A stretch of 64,000 nucleotides of DNA from Anabas testudineus (taxonomy: Eukaryota; Chordata; Actinopteri; Anabantiformes; Anabantidae). A program made the position numbers and the translations under genes. Each line of letters opens with the position of its first letter. The first letter of the stretch is position 1. The notes under the pieces were generated by a model. The model was not told the origin of the DNA, ran no database searches, and was given only the letters and a program-made list of their open reading frames with translations. Below, piece by piece: positions 1-10,782 of this stretch. The stretch spans positions 7,008,484-7,072,483 of the forward strand of contig NC_046610.1 of the NCBI RefSeq assembly GCF_900324465.2, in the 5' to 3' direction.

Positions 1-272
1 CAGGTCAAACAAGCAACATGAAATTCAATTCAATAGCTCGTGCTGCATGAAAGGACTTAAATAAACTCACCTTTACACAGGTACGACTGGTGGGAGGGGC
101 CTCTGAAAACGCATCTAATAATATGAACCAATGTTGAAGCCTCAGTTGGACTCTGTGTTATCATCATCTATTATTAACAGTTTTATGTCTTTTTTGACAC
201 ATTTATTGTTATTTACTGTCACGAGAGTCAACATCAAGTCAAGGAAAAAATAAAGATCGTAACATTAGAGTT

Positions 273-278
273 TTTATT
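273..278 (-). promoter_or_regulatory. Poly(A) signal of the pdilt-like gene
   Basis: AATAAA on the minus strand, about 110 nt past the stop codon. The short 3' UTR between stop and signal contains a (CA)n run. Confidence 0.55.
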
Positions 279-328
279 TGACAGATGGTTAATGACAGCT
301 TGGATGAACAGATAAAACCAGTTTATGA

Positions 329-329
<1 letters not shown>

Positions 330-365
<36 letters not shown>
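330..365. repeat. (CA)n microsatellite in the 3' UTR of the pdilt-like gene
   Basis: About 18 uninterrupted CA units between the KDEL stop codon and the poly(A) signal. It would be (GU)n in the transcript. Confidence 0.9.
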
Positions 366-367
<2 letters not shown>

Positions 368-388
368 TACTCTGTGTCTGTTCTTATA

Positions 389-2588
389 TTAAAGCTCGTC
401 TTTGGTTTTGTTGGCTTTTTTTGCCTCTTCAGCTTTTATGGCCTCGATGTACTTCCTCCTGTCTTCGTCTTCCTGGAGACACAAAGGAGAGGAGTTTATT
501 TTTAACTTGCTGAGATGCAGCTCTCAAACACACACAGTCAAACAGACGAAGATGATTTACCTTCACTCTGTCCTTTTTGGCCTTCTCCATCTCTTTATTT
601 ACAAACTTAACCAGGTCCTTCAGCTTCCTTTTCCCGTTGTAAACCACCATCTGACAATAACACAGACATCACATACTGAACATTATTACCTTAGTGTACA
701 GTGACATTCAGACAGTCAGAAAAAAGAAGTGATGTTTTTACGTAGGCCTGGAGAAACACAAAGTTATGTAAAACGAAGACACGATTTCTCAGCTTCTGCT
801 CCATTTCCAGGACAGAAATCAAATTGAATCAATGATCTTGTTAACTCCTTTATTAAAAAAAGGTCAGATCTTCTTTACCCTTTCTTCTGAAGCACACATT
901 GAGATGACACTCTGGAGAATCTGATCTATTCAAGCAAGTCAACATGAAGCCATTGTGCACCATTGTTCACTGAACATCCCTGGAGCAATGTCTGGCAAAA
1001 TAGTGGGGAGGCAGCAGATGAAACCACGAGAGAAATATGACTGAATATAATGAACAACGCTTCCCTCTCGTCCTGTGCACTCACACTTTGAACTCTTACC
1101 TTCAGGGAGCCATTTTAATTGAGTAAGAGTCACTGGAAATATATAAAGCAAGTCGTTCCTGCCATGTGCAGTCACGGTACTGATTGTCCACAGAAATGTC
1201 GCTTTCCTTCATTAGAACAGATCACCCATCATGTTTTACATTCTTCAGTTCATGCTGAGGAATATGTTGTACGTGTTGTTTTGTTTTGTTTGTGACCCTG
1301 GTTTGCTGTTTTTCAATTGTCCCCTTCAACAACATGACTATAAACAGTTATGGAGGAATTTGAAAGTTGAGCATTCACCAGAAGCTTTTTGAATTGTCAG
1401 ATTGTGCTGGAACAAACTGGGTCATCAGTTTTTACACAGTCCTGTGGAGCATGTTGTATGTGCATGTAAAGCAAAATGGGTCAAGTAATAAAGTATGCAG
1501 CCTGCACTCACCCTGGCTACCTGATTTCATTAGCTCAGCATGTTACTATCCTGAGTATCTGTGGCTGTTACACACGTTACATCAGACAAACCGATGGTTT
1601 CTTTGCTGTTATTGTTTTGTAGTCTGTGTTTTTTTATGACTGTAACAAATAACTATGCTGCACTCTATAGACCGTTAACACATGCTTCATACCCTTTCTG
1701 CATACAAGGCAGGAAACAGGCCGAGTGATGGGTATGATCCCTGCATGGACATGTTGATGTCATTGGCTGATGCATCGATGCGAGCGATGACCACGTTCTC
1801 TTGCTCCTCGAAGGCCTCAGCTAATTCCTCCCACAGCGTGAAGAGAGCGCGGGATTCCTGACTGTAGGGCAGGTCTGAAATACACATCGATTTCTTTAGT
1901 GTGCACACATGGTTCATGTAAGTATAGGTCGCGATTATAACAAAGCTTGGTGGTTTGAATGCTAAATGATGTCCAGAAATTCTTCTCATACATGTACATA
2001 TACTTAGGTTAAACACCATTTCAGTGTGTAATATCCAAATCTAATGAATGAAGAGTGGGTTTACGTACAGAACAGGACAAAAACTGTGTTGTTTGGGTTA
2101 AAGACAACTTTCTCCAGAGTCGCTCCCACCAGCTCCTTCACTGGCTTCTTATCCCATCCTTCAGGTATCGGCTCGCTCTGCATCTTCGGCTGTAACAGAG
2201 ACGTACACAAACACAAACACAAACACAAACACAAACACAAACACAAACACAAACACAAACACATCACCCCGTCATCCCAGTTTCTGTTACATACCACACG
2301 AAAGACGCACTTTTAGTTGAAGTTACCTTAGCTTTGCCGTCCAGGTAGGACTGGCAGAACTTTTTGACGGTCTCCTCATCCAGACTGTCGGAGGGCAGGT
2401 GATAGGTGAAATGGTTCGTCAGGTTAACCAATCGGATTAGAGGGGCCTCGAAATCCCGCACTCTGAAGTACTCCAGCAGTCGGCCATTACGGGTCTCATC
2501 CACATTCACCATCACAAACAAAATCTTCATACACACAAACATACAGAGGTGAAGCAACTGCAACTCCAACCATGCAACCAAACTGTAC

Positions 2589-2632
<44 letters not shown>

Positions 2633-3154
2633 TGTGTGTGTGTACCTTTAGCCTGAATTCCTCTGCAGCTCTTTTAAAGGATGAGTAAATCTCTTTAAAG
2701 TCTGCAGAGCTTTTGTTGACAAAGAGAAGGGCATGGTTTAACACAGGTGTGCTTAAGATCTGAGAAGCTGTCTGCAAGAGAGAAAACATGGAGGCTGTAA
2801 ATAAAACACACGAACCGACGTATAGACTGTAAGAGTCCTACACGAGGCTGTTGCTGTTGTGGAAGAGCTTCCTATTTTTCATATTCAATATGACAGAAGC
2901 ATTTATTTGTCCTTCAGCAGCAGATTTTTACCACGTTAATATAAACTGACATATGATTTTAAAAATCAGCTACATATGAAAACAGTCAGCTCCGAGTAGA
3001 GCGGTTCCTCTAATGCATCCTGTCCTCTACCTTTCCGGTGTACTCAGTGACTGGCTCCATCTGGTAGACGGTGATAAAGGTGATCAGCTCCTCTTTTGAC
3101 GTCTGAGGCATCATTTTATAAGCCTGGATGAGCTTAGTCTGCAGTAGACAGACA

Positions 3155-3241
<87 letters not shown>

Positions 3242-5002
3242 AAGACTGCAACGAACTACTGGTGTCAAACTGCTGTAAACATCCACATGTGGCATTATGA
3301 TTATTCAAATCACAAATTACATGTTTGTCACAGCTACTTTTTGTATAATTAAGATCATGAATGTCACATCTCTTTAAATTATGTATTTGTGTTAATTTAT
3401 AGTTTTTCTCTTTTTATTTCAGTGTTTTTACAACCAGTTTCTGCACAGTCATGAATTAACTCACTTTGTATTTCAGAATTCTGATCACAACACTCAAATA
3501 AATGAGCATTAGTGAAATTAAACCCAGGTTAAAGTCACTCAAAAATAGAAAAAGAAAGATAAGTGATTATGTGATGTTTAAAAAATACTAAATATAATCA
3601 GTATTTTTTATATAAATGCTCACTGTGATTATGAAGGTTGTTGGATTAAATTAATGTTAAGATTTCAAGTTTCAGTTTAGTTTAGTTACAGCGCTCCAAT
3701 GATTTGATGATCAGTTGATTTGTTAATTTAATTCATCATGTGCTGTTTTGGTAATTTAATTATTCAGTAAACAAACGCGTCAGTCTCAGAGTGATGTTTT
3801 GCTGTTTTCTTGAAGCTAGCAAATTAAAATTGTTTGGGGTTTATTACTGTAGCTTCAGAGAGATTAACATGCTTGTGTCCTGTATGAGCAAGCGAGAGGT
3901 TTGTAAAGTACCTTTTTGAGCAGCAGAACCACATCATGTGTGAGACCGTACTTGCTGATAACCTCATTATTCTGTGTCACTGCAAAGTTAACGTCAGGAA
4001 GGTCAGTGGCTGCGGCGTAGAACACCTGGACGTACTCGTGGTCCAGCTCCTGCACACAAACAAAGTGTTGAGCATCAGAGAGAAGAAAAAGTGAAACAAA
4101 CTCAAACAGCGGTTTCTCACCTTAAAGAATCCAACCACCGTGAGCTCCTCCGAGGCTTCTGATTGGCTGAGATCAGCGACGAGGTCAGCAGCTGACCCCG
4201 CCCTGCGTTTCAGCCAGGTCAAGATGGACGCCGAGCTGTGAGGAACTGGATCACAATTAAAACATAAACAGTTATTACTTCAATATGTCTTCATCAGAGT
4301 GGAGGTTATGAAATAGCGGGAAAATTAACTCATTTGCTTTCTTTAGAGTTAGAAGAGAGGGCTGAGGGCTGTAATCTTAAATCTGTCTATAACATTTGGG
4401 AGGATGGGGGATTCTGTGAGAAAAGCCGTTCTTATTATATAAGAAAATTATAAATTACAGCTCCATGAACCATAAGTGCAGGTGTATTTATCATTTGCAC
4501 GTACCAGGGCAGGGAACAGGGTTGTGTTTATCTCCTGAGAGATAGAGTCTGACAGTTGGGGGACCTGTGGCACTGAGCTGTTTAGCCAGGTCCTTCTCCT
4601 TTGTCACATCCACCACTGCCAGTTTGACCTCTGACCCCTTAAGTTCTGCAGCAGCACCTTCGAATGCTGCTGTTACTCGATCCCCGTCTCCAGACAGAGG
4701 CGTATCTACAACGTGTGAAAACAAACAAGTATAAATAGGGATAAGCAGCGTGGGGCGGTTATATACTGTTAACATGCAGGTGAAAATCAAGCTGTGTGAA
4801 TGTTGGCACGTGACTTACAGAAGTGCACGAGGAGCTGCTTGTGTTTCCTCAGCGCCCTGTTGAAATTGCTCTTCTCCAGCTGTAACACTCCATCCTTCTC
4901 CGGGAAAGCTCTGTCTCCCTGTTGGTCGGGCTGCGTGTCGGCGGCGACTAACACACTCAAGCAGAGGGCCGTCACCCCCAGCAGCAGCAGCAGCCTCCTC
5001 AT
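389..5002 (-). CDS. pdilt: PDILT-like protein disulfide isomerase, both active sites cysteine-free
   Basis: Coding exons, in order of translation: 4819-5002, 4505-4705, 4121-4245, 3912-4049, 3031-3138, 2646-2771, 2327-2524, 2069-2189, 1693-1874, 561-650, 389-472. They join in one frame (1557 nt, 518 aa). Seen: a signal peptide (MRRLLLLLGVTALCLSVLVA), the a-b-b'-a' PDI layout and a C-terminal KDEL (515-518). The first thioredoxin site reads YTPLSGDGD (62-70) and the second YLPYSQESR (401-409), where catalytic PDIs have YAPWCGHCK, so all four active-site cysteines are gone. The stretch ANDI..SYP..LFP in the a' domain resembles PDILT, the testis PDI-like chaperone with degenerate sites. Sequons lie at N271, N328 and N511. 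Inferred role: ER-resident, redox-inactive chaperone. Exon phases mirror pdia2 nearby, so it could instead be a degenerate lineage-specific pdia2 copy. The gene identity is less sure than the exon model. Confidence 0.68.
2205..2264. repeat. (ACACAA)n hexanucleotide tandem repeat in intron 7 of the pdilt-like gene
   Basis: About ten near-perfect copies of a CA-rich hexamer, ending about 15 nt from the acceptor of the exon at 2069-2189. In the transcript it reads as a GU-rich (UUGUGU)n tract that probably overlaps the branch-point and polypyrimidine region. Confidence 0.85.
2589..2643. repeat. (TG)n microsatellite filling intron 6 of the pdilt-like gene
   Basis: Repeat of about 55 bp within a 121-bp intron. 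On the coding strand it starts directly at the donor, as GTACACACAC. The matching intron of pdia2 carries a CA repeat at the same place. Confidence 0.9.
3155..3238. repeat. (CA)n microsatellite in intron 4 of the pdilt-like gene
   Basis: About 40 CA units lying just upstream, in transcript sense, of the acceptor of the exon at 3031-3138. A (GT)n-TCTGTCTGTC tract precedes CTACTGCAG. The matching pdia2 intron holds a shorter CA repeat at 14121-14141. Confidence 0.92.
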
Positions 5003-6314
5003 GACGGTTCACCCACAGTCTGACAAACTGGACACTGCACAAATCTGGCAAGAAGCTATGGAGGGAGTGGTGACAGGAAGGGCTGATATGTGTGTGTGTA
5101 TCAGTGCTGAGCTGGTAGTTGTGAATGCTTTTGTTATCTGCCGACTGAGCCCACCAGTCTGTAACTGATTAACCTTCCTATCTAAGTCCTGCTGTATCGC
5201 TGCTATTGGCTGCTGCTCATATCAAGTATATCACTAATATATCACAAAATGCCCTTTGCCTGACGTTAGGAGCCCCAACAAGGTCAAAATGGAGGCAAGA
5301 ACCCGTGTGTGTTCGTGTTAAATCAGTTCACTGTGCAGGATGTCAGAAAAGAACGACACAGCTTTGTGGAAGTAAAAGAATAAGAAATAATAACATGACA
5401 GCCTTTGATTAAAAGAACAATGTCCAACCTAGCAGAGAGTACGGCAGGTAAAGAAGGTGTGTTAGTCAACAGACGCAGCAGCACATACACATCCTTCATC
5501 ATAACCTTCATCACGTCTTCTATACCAGGACTTTACACCAGGTGCTGTCTCAGTGCACACACTGACTCTGTCATCTTAATTTTATAGCCTGAAACTCGAC
5601 TTACTTATTGTGACCTTCTCCGTCATCTTTGAAGTACTTTGAAGAGTCTACCTCCCTTCATATCCCTACAGCTCAAAGATGACTCTTTTAGTGAATCAGA
5701 AATAGAAACATATTAGACAAAAAAGACACGAATCAGAGGACGAAAAAACACATAACTTTGTATCTGAGTAGCAAACAGAGCAGTAAAACCCCTGGCAGTG
5801 CTGACACAACAACACAATGAGCTAATTTAGGCCTAAACAAAAGGTACGTGTGGAAAAAAGTCCTGCTTCTTTGCAGATTCTCCTCTTGGCTGTAGTTTTG
5901 TAAAGACGTCTTATCTTATGAGACTAGTATCTGCAGGATTACAGCAGTATTACCCACAGGAAAGACACAGAGATGTTAAAATGCTATTTTATTGTCATCT
6001 TAGACTGAAATTCCATGCATCTCGAGGCAGCTTCAGCCAAAAGGTAAACACACAGTGCAAATGTGAAGCTAACAATCAAACACATCCTGACACTCATACC
6101 AGTCACGCACAGATCAACCACAACATCAAATCCACCTGGTGGTTTTAGTGTTGTGCATGTACAAAATGTAATGCTGACTATGATCAACAGGTGCCAGAAC
6201 TGTCTTCTACAACATTAAACACACAAATACATCCTCAGGAAACAGATTTCATTTGGCGCCACATTCATTCTGTTTAAACAACGTAAGAAACAACTTAAGA
6301 AACCCATGAAAGAC
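5003..6314. other. Intergenic stretch between the pdilt-like gene and the LITAF-like gene
   Basis: This holds the upstream region of the pdilt-like gene and the area beyond the LITAF-like 3' end. Reading frames are short and lack family features. A second AATAAA on the minus strand (5988-5993) could be an alternative end for the LITAF-like transcript. I see no RNA gene or transposon here. Confidence 0.5.
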
Positions 6315-6320
6315 TTTATT
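6315..6320 (-). promoter_or_regulatory. Poly(A) signal of the LITAF-like gene
   Basis: AATAAA on the minus strand about 585 nt after the stop codon at 6904, giving a 3' UTR of ordinary length. Another AATAAA at 5988-5993 is an alternative. Confidence 0.45.
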
Positions 6321-6903
6321 TAAAAGAAGACTCAACGACACACATATGTCCTCCGTCGTCTGATCAAACTGAATGACCGTGTTTTTCAAGTCTTTGTTTG
6401 TTGCAAGAAAGACAAACATGTCTTTACATTATATGTAGTCTGAACATTAGCTGTGCTGCTTCAGAGTGTGTTGTGTAGTTGTTTAGTGTTTAAATAAGAC
6501 ATTTCCTTGTGCTCCTGCACATCATTCATCGTCAGCTTACCAACCATCTCAATGGCAGATGAAATCAGCAATCATAAAAACTAAAAAGTAAATGTTTTAG
6601 CCTCGTATACTCTGTAAGTTATTAAAGTGACTGTTAGATTTTATGTTTCATTGTGAAAAGCAGTCGTGTTGAGTGTAAACTGATTTAAAATATATATATT
6701 TTTAAATATGTACAAAACTTCTCAAAACGCTTTTGCAGTGCAGTCCCTATCTCAGGATGTACTCTTTATAATATACATTAAAACCCCTGAATGCACTCTG
6801 CACCCCTGGCCTATGACAGTTTAAACAGTTTCATACAGTCAATGTGACAAAAATTAATTTTTGGTGGACAACAGCAGCAGCGGCCTCTTCTATCCTGCCA
6901 GTG

Positions 6904-8525
6904 TCATCTTCTGTAAGTGTGCAGATGAGCGTTACACAGTGGGCAGGAGTGATGTGTATCTTGTAGCCCACGTATCATTAAGGGGATCAGGCAGAAGCCA
7001 CACACCAACCTGAAACACAGACACACAGAATTTGTAAATGCTGCTCTGTTAAAGCAGTCTGACGTTAAACACCTGCGTGTGTGCGATTGTGTGTCTCACC
7101 CCATCACTGCGATCAACACACACATGCACCAGGCGGCACTCGAGGGCGTGTGTGACACTTTAGTGAGGACGACTTGCTGGCAGTGCGAGCATCTTACCAA
7201 ACCTGGGATGTTTGTGAGACATGTAACTCTGATGGGAACAGGCGGCGGCTGGGTCACGACTACTGGAACTGCTGACGGGGTTTGTCTGCTGCTGACAGGC
7301 TGCATCCCACCGACTGGTGTTCAGAGGAAACAGGAAGGACAGAGGAAGGAATGAGGGGGGAAAAAAGGACAAAGAAGGAAGCAAATTAACATTATTTCCA
7401 CCTGCTTAGTTGGTTTGTGTGTATTTTATTATAGTAGGAGCAATATGTGGCTAAATACTTTGTACAACTGGATGCATTATAACGTCAGTGTTTTGTGGCG
7501 GAGAGGTCACAGCCACAGGCGCCACGGGTGGAGTCAGGACAGGAAACAGATCTGGTGGAGCTGACACTAGAAGAGAAAAATACTTATGAGTACGTCCCCA
7601 CTCATAACGTTCACGTGCACACATGTTGTCATGTTGAACATTTCACCGACGCATTCAGCACCGACATATCTGCCTCATACGTAAATGAACATTTCCTATT
7701 TGTGGGGACAGAAAACTGATTGTTGGTCCAAATCTTGAATCTTAAATTAATCCTCCTGGCTGGTTTCACACCTGGCCTGAGCAGTGGCCTATAGAAAAGG
7801 TGTGAGTAGGTGAGAGCTGTAGGGATCTAACACACATCACAGCTCCTACAACGTCCCTTACTCTTAACTTTACGGGGATTTCACTGAGACTACGTTGACA
7901 CTTGGGAGAAGAGAGTAGATGGAGAGAAGAATTCAGACAATTCATTGTTCAGGTTTTTCATAGAGGTCAGAGGTCGTAACAAAAGCAGAAATGGCATTTT
8001 ACCAATTAGACTGTCTCCGCCCAGGCTTCATAAACTGATCTGTTGTCACTAAAAGACAAACAGGCAAGTTTAACTCGCAGGTAAGAAATCATGTTCTTTC
8101 AAATTTAAACCACTTTCTATAGTTTTTAGTGTGACTTTGATTTTTTAAAATACTTTTTCGTGGTTGTTTTCATTGAGATTTGTTATGGAGTGGTTCATAG
8201 TGTCCGATGCTTTTGTTTTGTTTTGGAGCGAGCTATATTTATCAGTCACCTGCCAGGTTAATCAAGACTCCGCCCTCTTCTATGCATTATGGCGTCACAC
8301 CCCAGTTTTTTATTGAGAGGACCAACACAGACCAGCAATGATGATGAGCTGAGGAGAAAAGAGGCTAATTCGATGTGATCCTTTACCTGCTTCTCCATAG
8401 GTGGGAGGAGGTGTTGATGGGGAGGAGTGGGAGGTGTGATAGGAGGGTGGAGGGTAGATGTTGAAGCCTTGTGCGCTCATAGCGGGAGGCTGGAGACTGG
8501 TCTCTTCGTACGATGGAGGTTCCAT
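6904..8525 (-). CDS. LITAF-domain membrane protein (LITAF/CDIP1-like)
   Basis: Coding exons 8387-8525, 7100-7313 and 6904-7009 join in frame (459 nt, 152 aa). The N-terminus is proline-rich with PPSY (3-6), a second PPSY and a PPTY motif, which in LITAF proteins recruit WW-domain ubiquitin ligases and ESCRT partners. The C-terminus is a LITAF (SIMPLE-like) domain: a first zinc knuckle CSHC, a hydrophobic membrane-embedded segment (AAWCMCVLIAVMG followed by LVCGFCLIPL), then HSCPLC as the second knuckle and a final HTYRR. Family knowledge: such proteins sit monotopically on late endosomal or lysosomal membranes. The start ATG directly follows a splice acceptor (CTCCAG), so the 5' UTR is on an upstream exon. 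Fish have several LITAF-like genes, so I give no specific symbol. Confidence 0.87.
8083..8298. repeat. 216-bp direct repeat, copy 1 (intron after the first coding exon of the LITAF-like gene)
   Basis: Aligns without gaps to 9124-9339 with six mismatches by eye (about 97% identity). It lies 88 bp from the donor of the coding exon 8387-8525. Past the end, copy 1 appears to lack one of two GTCAC words still present after copy 2. I see no terminal inverted repeat or poly(A) tail. Confidence 0.88.
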
Positions 8526-8896
8526 CTGGAGATCAAGCAGTCGGACAAGTCGCTGTTCATAAATTGAAATGTAATTAGAAACTGAATTAAGTGTCTTTTT
8601 TAATTCTCCTGTTATAATGTGGTAATGCTAATTTGAATTAACATAAATAATACATGAATGACACAAACCAACAGTAATAGTATTAGGAAGGCCTGTTTAT
8701 GACAGGATGTGAAAAAGTCCTGATGTTGTTGGTGTCGTCTCTAAGTTAGAAGAATATTTAAAAGACAAGTTAAAATGTTTTAGTGAAATCTGGTTAAAAA
8801 CTAAATCATGGACCAAGGAATGAGCTTCAGATCAGTTGTTTCTAGCTTGGGGTTTAAACACAGTACAATAAGGTGTAATATGCAGTCTACATTCAG

Positions 8897-8922
8897 TCAC
8901 TTTCCCCAAAAAGGGAAAGTGA
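8897..8922. other. Perfect 10-bp inverted repeat (hairpin)
   Basis: TCACTTTCCC and GGGAAAGTGA are separated by six bases in the 5' intron of the LITAF-like gene. It could be a cruciform or RNA hairpin; no function can be assigned. Confidence 0.6.
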
Positions 8923-9123
8923 GGAATGTTTCTTATTTCCTTGTGAACTAGTGGATCCTTTTACTTCTTTATATAAAAATCCTGAGAGTTCATTCTTTAG
9001 ACAAACCGCTCACTCACGGCTCCACTGAAGCCTGTAATTTATACGTTAATAATTTACAAGATAAGAAGTTGTAAGTAGATTGGTCTCAAGGAGTCACAAA
9101 AAAAAAAAGAAGTCCAGATAAAG

Positions 9124-9339
9124 AAGAAATCAGGTTCTTTCAAATTTAAACCACTTTCTATAGTTTTTAGTGTGACTTTGATTTTTTAAAATACTTTTTC
9201 ATGGTTGTTTTCATTGAGATTTGTTATGGAGTGGTTCATAGCGTCCGATGCTTTTGATTTGTTTTGGAGCGAGCTATATTTATCAGACACCTGCCATGTT
9301 AATCAAGACTCCGCCCTCTTCTATGCATTATGGCGTCAC
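9124..9339. repeat. 216-bp direct repeat, copy 2 (5' intron of the LITAF-like gene)
   Basis: Partner of 8083-8298, same orientation, offset 1041 bp. The first coding exon of the LITAF-like gene lies between the copies and is not duplicated, which argues against a simple 1-kb tandem duplication. The family is not recognised. Confidence 0.88.
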
Positions 9340-9560
9340 CAGTTTCAATCACCAGTCACACCCTGTGCTTCTTTGCCCATCTGAGAGAAGTTACTCTTGA
9401 GTGAAACTGCAGCTCACATACTCTTATACAGGAATCTGAATGTTGAAATCTTAATCTGAAAAAGGAACTAATGCAATGACCAAGCAAATAACAGCCTTCC
9501 ATTAAATAAACACTGCAGTGATTAATATGATTTCGAGGTCAGAAAACTTCCTGAATGTAT

Positions 9561-9772
9561 GAATGGAACCTGGTTCTTCCATCTATGGATTTTGTTCTGC
9601 TGTTGGACATAAACCAAGAGGACAACACCAGGATTCATCAGGCTCAAACTGTAATAAAAGTGGATCAGGGAGAAATATCATTTTTACACACGACTTTAAG
9701 CCCAGTGAGGATCTTTGGGATGTGTTGGTGGAGCGGTCCAGTCCCATCATCAACACAAGATATTGAGAAGAG
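9561..9772 (+). mobile_element. Tc1-like DNA transposon fragment (transposase 3' half)
   Basis: Read on the plus strand, pieces match the catalytic part of fish Tc1-like transposases: the region of QDDNARIHRAQ survives as GGACAACACCAGGATTCATC, followed by FTHDF and LWDVL, then a degraded counterpart of LRSGPTLPSSIQDLGEK. The usual WPPQSPDLNPIE segment between the last two blocks is mostly deleted, and frames are broken. No terminal inverted repeats are seen nearby. It is a decayed relic inside the 5' intron of the LITAF-like gene. Confidence 0.72.
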
Positions 9773-10560
9773 TCATAAACACACTTTCTCCAGAAGAACA
9801 AGTCAGTCATCTGTTGTTTGGCTGCATTTAGCTGCTTTTAACTCTTTATATCTTGACTTGAATGTGTCATGATGCTGGTTTCAGCATCAACTGATACTGA
9901 TACTTGAGACTAGACGAGTCTGAACTGACATTAGGTTGAGTAGAGGTTTAAAGCGACAGCGTCAAAACACCACTACACACATTACAACACTGTAGAATAG
10001 TTATTACAGTAGAAATGATAAAATAATAAACTTCACTTCTGTAAACACTGTGTGACTGTGTTTGTTTTTAACAGAGGGATTTACACAGTAATACAAATAG
10101 AATAGATTAAGACATGATGTCCGTTTTCAAGTATTTCCACTGATATCAAATGGATGACGAGTATTTACCTGTTTAAATAGGTCACACTGAACGACTGCTT
10201 CTTGAATTACTGCTCAAACACTTTACTGCACGTTCACAGTAACAGTGTCATCTAAGTCGCCTGTGACACGCTGAACGCACAATAAATCCTGAATCATGAG
10301 ACAACACTTCACCTGTTCATGTTCAGGTTTTCATGCTAATCCATCACCTGAAACCAACTGTATCAGCTTTAAACGCACCGGTCGAATGGGAGCATGAAAC
10401 TCTAGCTCACATGAGGCTCTTCTCCTGTGTAAACAAGAGCTCCCAACAGACACCAACAACCTGCCTGCGCCACACACAAACTTTAAATAAAAAACAGAAG
10501 CTGCACACGTCTTCCTGCACTTTTTAAACCGTGTGAGATGTATTAGAGCTGTGGTCTTAC

Positions 10561-10640
10561 CTTGGTGAAAAGAGGAAACTCGACAGTCAGGAGGAAACAT
10601 GTTGTGGAGAGTTGTGACGTCACAGCCTGTTGAACCTGTT
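10561..10640 (-). other. Probable 5' UTR exon of the LITAF-like gene
   Basis: A consensus donor (CACCAAG then GTAAGAC) lies at 10554-10560, with no long frame attached. The coding exon starts exactly at its ATG after an acceptor, so a non-coding first exon is required upstream, and this is the best donor I see. The upstream end is a guess. Confidence 0.45.
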
Positions 10641-10782
10641 CTACTCAGGTATTAGAAACATTTCACAGCCCACAAACCACAAACCAACCCTGTTGACTTG
10701 TTTATTCGTTTACAGCGTCATGTGTCCTAAATGCTGAAGTCACATTAAACACACCGCTGTGTGTGCAACATGAAATTAAACA

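Noticed and set aside
3010-3352. Several Cys-Val or Thr-His repeat proteins on both strands
   Set aside because: Translations of the (CA)n microsatellite; not genes.
8083-9339. Exon duplication in the LITAF-like gene
   Set aside because: The coding exon lies between the two repeat copies and occurs only once, so only the flanking 216-bp segment is repeated.
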